Source: a virus. From it: a stretch of DNA of 55,669 bases. The position numbers and the translations under genes are program-made. The notes beneath the pieces are model-generated. The model did no database searches. It had not been told where the DNA came from and saw nothing but the letters and a program-made list of their open reading frames with translations. Positions 50,550-55,669 of the stretch are shown piece by piece (position 1 is the first letter of the stretch; every line of letters begins with the position of its first letter). The stretch lies in IMG/VR virus record IMGVR_UViG_3300037808_001257, positions 1 to 55,669 of that record. One strand, given 5' to 3'.

Positions 50550-52307
50550 ATGGATCGTTTTTATTCACATAGTCAACCCTCCCAAGATTTGGCTGGGGTC
50601 AAAACTTGGGTAGATAAATCTCGCCAAGATGGGGTAGAAGAAGACACTTCTACACCACAATCTAGCAGACCTGATTATGCAGATGGTAAGCCACAGAGAG
50701 ATCGTGTTCTTCCTTTACCAAGTGGACACCCCAAAGGTAGAGACGAACAACGTGTTGGCCCTCCAATACATAATGTACCTTCAGACTCAGCAGGGAATAC
50801 AAATACTAAACCCAAGAGTGAATTTGCTATTTCTGACCACCCCGATGGTAAACCCCTCCACCAAAGACCAAGGTCTTCAGGTATTCCTGGAGATCAGTAC
50901 GGCTCTCCACATATAGATCAGTCTCAATCTACAGGAATGAAAAGGAGAGTTCTTTCTTCTGACTCTTACTATGGTCGAGGGAAGATAAATATTCGCCCAC
51001 CTCAGAGGAGACAACGAAAAACGAGGGGGCGTGTCCGTAGGCTTTATAATTTGTATCGTAAAAAAGTACTACGAACAAATCGCAGTAAAGCTAAACAAGA
51101 CAGAAGACGATATTATCGGAGAAATAAAAGGCGTATTCTTATGTATCAGAAGAGACGCAGACAGTCTCCTAAGAGATATGTGCGGTATGATGGAGGTGGG
51201 CAGTATTCACCTACCAAAAAAAATAAAGACATGCGAAATAAGAGGGCGGGTAGTTTTATGGATCTAGAACAAATGAAGAGAGAGGCATTACATGAAGTAA
51301 TGTCGTCTATGTATAAAGAAGTTGTTGCCCCTGTAGAAACTTCAGATGTTAAATTCTCAGAAGAAACACAAGCCCGTTTTAAAAGTGGTCCGGGAAGCAG
51401 ATCTCGACCTAAACAACAGAAGCAAAGAGCCAAGAGAAAGAAACAAACAGGAGGTTCGCTCTTACAATCAAGACGTAAGGCGAAAGCTTATTACCGAAGA
51501 AATAAAAGTAAGATTAAGCGTAATGTGAAGACATGGCGTAAAAAATACAAAAACACTCTTAAAAGGTACAAGAGACCAGGTCGTCGGGCTTCAGAGTTAC
51601 AGATGCTTTTGAATATTCCTTGTCGTGTATTAGGATGTGAAGCCATGCTATACAGTGTGAACCCACTACAAAACTCAATCCACATGAGATCTGAAATAGG
51701 GGATTTAGAGATGCCTTTGTCTCACTTCTTCGCATTTGTTGATTGGGAAGATCCTACACAAGAAAAAATGCTTGAAGAAATATATGTTGAGAGCCTTTCA
51801 GATTATTTCTCATTGGAGACAGCAAGAGAGAGCGATTTAGTAAAGAAGACTGCGAGTATTTCTATGAATAGTTTAACTGCACTTCAGATACTCCTAGCGT
51901 GTTTGAGAGGGGCTCATTGGGCACATTGGACAAGTCATTGGCAAGTCAGAGGAGATGCGTACTATGGAGATCATCTTTTAATGGAACGTATGTATGGTGG
52001 TCTTGTAGAGGAAATAGACACACTTGCTGAAAAGATTGTAGGTTCTTATGGTCCAGAAGCTGTTGGTCCTGTTGATCAAGCTCAGATTATGGCAAACACC
52101 CTTCTCCCTATCGTTGAGATGCAAGCACAAGAGCATCCTATTTTAAGAGCTTTAGTCGTAGAACAAGCTTTACAGAAGGTCTTCAAAAGAGTGTATGAGT
52201 TTCTCAAAGAACAGGACACTCTTTCTTTAGGTATGGATGACTTTATTATGTCGTTAGCTTCACAACATGAAACTAATGTATATTTAATCAGACAAAGGTT
52301 GAGATAG
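50550..52307 (+). CDS. Basic-repeat protein fused to a Dps/ferritin-like domain
   Basis: ATG 50550 follows GGAGGAG; 585 residues. The first 145 residues are polar and disordered with repeated DGKP/HP segments. Two highly basic blocks follow (about 160-220 and 305-350): AKQDRRRYYRRNKRRI and RRKAKAYYRRNKSKIKRNVK, sharing YYRRNKxxI. After a beta-rich linker comes a C-terminal four-helix domain with RGAHWAHWTSHWQVRGDAYY then GDHLLMERMYGGLVEEIDTL. This has the HW...GD.H.L.E..Y..L..EID pattern of Dps/ferritin-like proteins. Basic arms plus a Dps fold suggest DNA condensation or protection in the capsid; iron binding is uncertain. Confidence 0.75.
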   Translation: MDRFYSHSQPSQDLAGVKTWVDKSRQDGVEEDTSTPQSSRPDYADGKPQRDRVLPLPSGHPKGRDEQRVGPPIHNVPSDSAGNTNTKPKSEFAISDHPDGKPLHQRPRSSGIPGDQYGSPHIDQSQSTGMKRRVLSSDSYYGRGKINIRPPQRRQRKTRGRVRRLYNLYRKKVLRTNRSKAKQDRRRYYRRNKRRILMYQKRRRQSPKRYVRYDGGGQYSPTKKNKDMRNKRAGSFMDLEQMKREALHEVMSSMYKEVVAPVETSDVKFSEETQARFKSGPGSRSRPKQQKQRAKRKKQTGGSLLQSRRKAKAYYRRNKSKIKRNVKTWRKKYKNTLKRYKRPGRRASELQMLLNIPCRVLGCEAMLYSVNPLQNSIHMRSEIGDLEMPLSHFFAFVDWEDPTQEKMLEEIYVESLSDYFSLETARESDLVKKTASISMNSLTALQILLACLRGAHWAHWTSHWQVRGDAYYGDHLLMERMYGGLVEEIDTLAEKIVGSYGPEAVGPVDQAQIMANTLLPIVEMQAQEHPILRALVVEQALQKVFKRVYEFLKEQDTLSLGMDDFIMSLASQHETNVYLIRQRLR

Positions 52308-52309
52308 TT

Positions 52310-54943
52310 ATGTCTGTAACCAGCTTTTCAGGTCCAGATCGAGATCTCGTTGCTTTCTTTGAGAAGAACGTGGGCATTTTTGAGGTAGTTGTAATAAAAG
52401 ACTTTTGTTTTTTTGAAGTAGAGAAAAGTATCAAAAAGGACTTAAAGTCGTTCTTGGAGGGGTCTCCTTCCTCGATCCGCCCTTGGTCTTTATCTCTATT
52501 CGCTTGGGAGAGGACTCTAGGTAATATTTCTAACTATGATTTAACTTACGACTTCAAGTTAATAGAATCAAATTGGATTCTTAAAATGGTTAGTGGTGTT
52601 CTCACTGCAACAGGCACTGTTAAAGTAACCTTTGAAATGGATTACAAATTAAAAACAGGTACTAGTCATACTAGTGTGTTTTCTACTCAGAAGTCCTTCA
52701 ATCTTAGCATGAAAGAAGATACCGCCTTAAGTAACTTATATTTTATGTACTTGTCGGGGAGCAATCAATATAGGCGTTTCGCTACACAACACTTAATTAA
52801 TAGGTCATATGTGGACTATTGTGGGGATGGAAGAAGTCCAAGAGCCAACAAGTTAGCTACTAGATATTCAGTGGAAAAACAGTATGGTAAGAAAGCAGAT
52901 TTCTACAGAGAAGTTTCACCCCCAGACTCTCTCTCTAGCTTTACGACAGGAACTCCTGTTGGGGATTCAGAAAATCCTGATGGCACAAAAGACAACAGTG
53001 CTTTACCCGATGGAGATTCTGCAAGAAATATAGGCAGACCTTCTCCCGACTCACCTAACCTTAAATATCGTAATTTAGATAAATCTGAGGCTAATGGTAG
53101 AACACCTGCGAACAAACTTGATCTAGGCTATGTACATGACAGTGGTTCAGGTTCTGCTAGGGTTATCCCTTATGATAGTGGGTTTGAGAATAATAGCTCT
53201 CCTCTTAGAAATGCTTCGACCAAAGTTAAACCCATGTTTTTAGGGTCAGAAAGTGGAGCAATGGCTTACGATTTCTACTTTATGCGAGTCGAAAAAGACT
53301 ACTATTACCACTACACATACAGAGATCGTGCAGAAGAAATAATTGAAGACGGACATTTAAGACCTAACTTCTACAATGATCAGCCTGGTGCTAAAGGTGC
53401 TTACGCCATTTCTGGTTCTTATGGGCAAGAGGTTACGAGTCTTCAAGTTAGTGGTTCTAGGAAAGAACACATGGATAAAATCGTAGCTCTCAAGTTTAAG
53501 ACTAGAACTGAGCCAAAGTATGGTTACCCCGAAGAAGTCATTTGGGATAAGCCTGTGAAACTTATTCGACCAGAGATTGTGGGCGTTTCAAAAGCAGTAT
53601 CCGATCTGAACCGAAATGAAGACTTGGGAGAGAACTTCAAGGTGTTTTACGACTTCAAGAAGGCTGTCGAGATCAAAAAAGAATATGGGGAATCTAGTTC
53701 TAGGGTTGCAAGTAGATTCCGAATGCGAAGAGGATCTTTGACTAATCTTAGTCAACAGATAAAGCAAGAGTACGGGGTAGAATTATCTCTGCTTGATAAT
53801 GGGGAAATAATAGAATTAATAAAAATAGTGATACCAAAAGACCAAAGAGGGTTAGGTCTTGGGTCTAAGATTATGGGTGAGATTACAGCGTGGGCAGATC
53901 AAAAAGGGAAGATTATTTCTTTAACACCATCTAAGGATTTTGGAGGGTCTTCTGTTTCAAGGCTAGTTAGATTTTACTCTCAGTTTGGGTTTAAGAAGAA
54001 TAAGGGGAGAAATAAAGATTTCAGAACACGAGATACTATGCTCCGATATCCTTCTGAAGCACAAGGGGGGAAAGTAGCGGGGCTGATTAAACCCCCTAAG
54101 AGGTTGATCAACGATATTAATGATTTTGTTTGTCATACTTTCATCACTAACATCCTATATGGAGAAGATGAGTTTAGAGAAGGGTACCCAGAAGAAGAGT
54201 TACAATACTTCAGAGATAACAACTCCTTCACCTCCAAAGAAATAAAAGAGGCTCAGTATTCTGGGCTTGTTTTAAAAGAAATCGACTTCCCGTTGTCTTC
54301 TTATGGATTAGATGACACTCGATATAAAAATCTAAAAGTCTCTGTAAAGTGGGCAGACCCAAAAGGGAGTGCTTCAGCCCACTTCCACCCTGTGACAGGG
54401 GAGTTGTCGTTCTTTTGGATCGGGCAAATTTCTTCTAACTCTCATGGTGCGAAGCATTTTTGTAACTTCCTTAAGAGTATGGTTATCCATGAAGCTACAC
54501 ACGCCATGCAATATGTTAAACATGAAGGTGGTGGTCTACCTGCTAGAAAGAAAAAGCTCCCCTTTAATGTTTATGAATACTCAAAGAGTTCAAATTACCT
54601 AAATAATGTACGATATTTGAAGAATAAATATGGGGAGCGTTATGGAGAAGTCTTCCACACTCTTACTGGTGTTGAGTTTTACCCTGTCCTCTTACAACAG
54701 GTTTTAAGTTTTAGGTTTCATTTCCAAGAGCAGAATAAATCCCACACTAATTCAGATATTCGGAGATACTTGTCCGATAGCGATTTCTTTTTCTTTTTAA
54801 AAGAAGAAATGCCGAAAATGTACCTGAAGGCAGTTGGGATCTTTATAGATGAAGTGAATAAGACTAAAGAAGAAGGTTTATCTTATAAAAAAGCCTCTAG
54901 ACCTATTCGTGTTGCGAGCTTAATAAAAAAGAGTAGCTTCTGA
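52310..54943 (+). CDS. Polyvalent virion protein: ADP-ribosyltransferase-like, GNAT and HExxH protease domains
   Basis: 877 residues, starting two bases after the Dps fusion. Residues 1-180 are beta-rich and 190-305 a disordered linker. About 325-390 reads YYHYTYRDRAEEIIEDGHLR (H334-Y335-T336) then GAYAISGSYGQEV, resembling the H-Y-x start and second motif of ADP-ribosyltransferases. About 470-575 is a GNAT domain: IVIPKDQRGLGLGSKIMGE (R513-G518) with LVRFYSQFGFKKN. Near 720 is a zinc metallopeptidase motif VIHEATHAM (H727, E728, H731). RVASRF and the C-terminal PIRVASLIKKSSF carry the R-V-A-S motif. Polyvalent proteins of this kind are packaged and injected to act on the host; that role is inferred. 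Confidence 0.75.
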   Translation: MSVTSFSGPDRDLVAFFEKNVGIFEVVVIKDFCFFEVEKSIKKDLKSFLEGSPSSIRPWSLSLFAWERTLGNISNYDLTYDFKLIESNWILKMVSGVLTATGTVKVTFEMDYKLKTGTSHTSVFSTQKSFNLSMKEDTALSNLYFMYLSGSNQYRRFATQHLINRSYVDYCGDGRSPRANKLATRYSVEKQYGKKADFYREVSPPDSLSSFTTGTPVGDSENPDGTKDNSALPDGDSARNIGRPSPDSPNLKYRNLDKSEANGRTPANKLDLGYVHDSGSGSARVIPYDSGFENNSSPLRNASTKVKPMFLGSESGAMAYDFYFMRVEKDYYYHYTYRDRAEEIIEDGHLRPNFYNDQPGAKGAYAISGSYGQEVTSLQVSGSRKEHMDKIVALKFKTRTEPKYGYPEEVIWDKPVKLIRPEIVGVSKAVSDLNRNEDLGENFKVFYDFKKAVEIKKEYGESSSRVASRFRMRRGSLTNLSQQIKQEYGVELSLLDNGEIIELIKIVIPKDQRGLGLGSKIMGEITAWADQKGKIISLTPSKDFGGSSVSRLVRFYSQFGFKKNKGRNKDFRTRDTMLRYPSEAQGGKVAGLIKPPKRLINDINDFVCHTFITNILYGEDEFREGYPEEELQYFRDNNSFTSKEIKEAQYSGLVLKEIDFPLSSYGLDDTRYKNLKVSVKWADPKGSASAHFHPVTGELSFFWIGQISSNSHGAKHFCNFLKSMVIHEATHAMQYVKHEGGGLPARKKKLPFNVYEYSKSSNYLNNVRYLKNKYGERYGEVFHTLTGVEFYPVLLQQVLSFRFHFQEQNKSHTNSDIRRYLSDSDFFFFLKEEMPKMYLKAVGIFIDEVNKTKEEGLSYKKASRPIRVASLIKKSSF

Positions 54944-54992
54944 TTTTATTTAAACCTTTATAGATTTCCTTAGTAGAAAGAGGAGATCTAAA

Positions 54993-55199
54993 ATGCAGAA
55001 ATATAAAGACTCTTGTATTGAAACACAACCTGTCATTTATGTGGGTGTGGAAAGACAAGAAGCCAAAGGTTTTGATTCGATCAAACTCATACTAGAAGAC
55101 GCTAAAGGTTTAATCTATTCAGAATCTCACATAAAAGGGGTTATTTCTGTCCGTATGGTAAACAATATCTTAGAAATCTATGTTAAAGAGAGAGGCTAA
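54993..55199 (+). CDS. Hypothetical protein, 68 aa
   Basis: AGAGGAG precedes the ATG. A compact alpha/beta sequence (VIYVGVERQEAKGFDSIKLI; VISVRMVNNILEIYVKERG) without a known family, membrane span or motif. It is coupled to the next gene by a two-base gap, in the virion-type gene run. Confidence 0.55.
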   Translation: MQKYKDSCIETQPVIYVGVERQEAKGFDSIKLILEDAKGLIYSESHIKGVISVRMVNNILEIYVKERG

Positions 55200-55201
55200 A
55201 T

Positions 55202-55669
55202 ATGTACCATCATCTTTCATTGGCAGTTCGAGATCGAATTATAAGAGAACTTAGATCTTATTGGACTGATCATCCTAGATATGAAGATTTCGCTAAGAAT
55301 ATACAGGGAAAATACTCTTTTGAAGAACGTCCTCAGTTTGGGATGATTGTAAAAACTAGTGGTGCGAGCAATGTGGTTTTCAGTCCAAATAACTTTATCG
55401 CCACCGTTGAGGGTTTTGTTTCTTTAGCGAGAGTTCCAGATAAGACTTATGGCTCGATAGAGTGGGTGCGAGAAGACTCCTTCTCAGAAAGAGAAGCAGG
55501 TGTCCATATTATTTCTGTCTTTGAGCCAGATCGTACTGACCCTAGTGTTCGAGAGCATGATGTCTATGTTCAGAGATACGAGAGGATAAAAGAAAACCCT
55601 CCGATATTCATATCTAAAACAGAAATACTTCTTTCTGATCTACCTATTGAAGATAGCTTAAGGGTGGTC
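55202..55669 (+). CDS. Virion-type protein of the MYHHLSLAVRD family, 3'-truncated by the window
   Basis: The frame is open from ATG 55202 to the window end (156 codons). The N-terminus MYHHLSLAVRDRIIRELRSY, followed by WTDHPRYEDFAKNIQGKYSF and RPQFGMIVKTSGASNVVFSP, is a pattern I recall in structural-region proteins of other uncharacterised tailed phages (MYHKLSLAVRD-like). The order of a helical start, NIQGKY and a beta-rich body suggests a virion component, perhaps baseplate or tail. The start is placed two bases after the previous stop. Confidence 0.6.
   Translation, partial: MYHHLSLAVRDRIIRELRSYWTDHPRYEDFAKNIQGKYSFEERPQFGMIVKTSGASNVVFSPNNFIATVEGFVSLARVPDKTYGSIEWVREDSFSEREAGVHIISVFEPDRTDPSVREHDVYVQRYERIKENPPIFISKTEILLSDLPIEDSLRVV

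Noticed and set aside
1-55669. tRNA genes
   Set aside because: I looked for the GGTTCGAxTC T-loop signature and cloverleaf ends and found no convincing candidate. A covariance-model scan would be decisive.

Overview
This 55.7 kb window is part of a large AT-rich tailed-phage genome (Caudoviricetes) from a bacterial host. It carries a terminase large subunit, portal protein, prohead protease, HK97-type major capsid protein, phage DNA metabolism and many tightly packed genes with 1-26 bp overlaps. Nearly all genes are on the + strand, interrupted by small - strand islands (19.5-19.9, 21.5-23.6, 47.2-47.8 and 48.8-50.2 kb). No tRNA, rRNA, CRISPR array or integrase was seen. The host cannot be read directly. 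The phage nucleotide cyclase most resembles, from memory, the cyclase domain of kinase/cyclase proteins of Myxococcota-like bacteria, which is only a hint.

Layout. 0-0.8 kb: 3' end of a repetitive tail-fibre-like protein. 1-6.3 kb: a 1776-residue SNF2-type helicase with a GNAT-like C-terminal domain. 7.0-7.56 kb: a non-coding, repeat- and palindrome-rich stretch that could be an origin. 7.56-24.1 kb: replication, recombination and nucleotide genes (clamp-loader delta'-like and delta subunits, B12-dependent ribonucleotide reductase, RecD2-like helicase, a coiled-coil protein and a candidate SSB, ThyX, PIN-PhoH, dCMP deaminase), with an inserted class III nucleotide cyclase next to a two-helix membrane protein. 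24.2-43.9 kb: head and packaging module (unknown virion-type proteins, terminase large subunit interrupted by an intein, portal, ParB-like protein, very long charged protein, protease, acidic repeat protein, possible decoration protein, major capsid protein). 43.9-46.9 kb: an accessory block cut into cassettes by near-identical terminators, with a homing endonuclease. 47-50.2 kb: a PD-(D/E)XK-like protein, a virion-type protein and a type II glutamine synthetase operon. 50.2-55.7 kb: further virion-type genes, including a basic-repeat/Dps-like fusion and a polyvalent protein with ADP-ribosyltransferase-like, acetyltransferase and HExxH protease domains.

How it fits together: RNR, ThyX and dCMP deaminase feed dNTP and thymidylate supply. 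The clamp loader, helicase and SSB-like genes serve replication and recombination. Glutamine synthetase may raise the glutamine supply for nucleotide synthesis. The cyclase probably acts on host second-messenger signalling or defence.

The least expected sequence-level signal is a 7-mer, AGAAATA and its complement TATTTCT. By hand count it occurs about 95 and 70 times on the + strand, roughly ten-fold above base-composition expectation. It falls in all reading frames, on both strands and in non-coding DNA, and clusters in the origin-like region.
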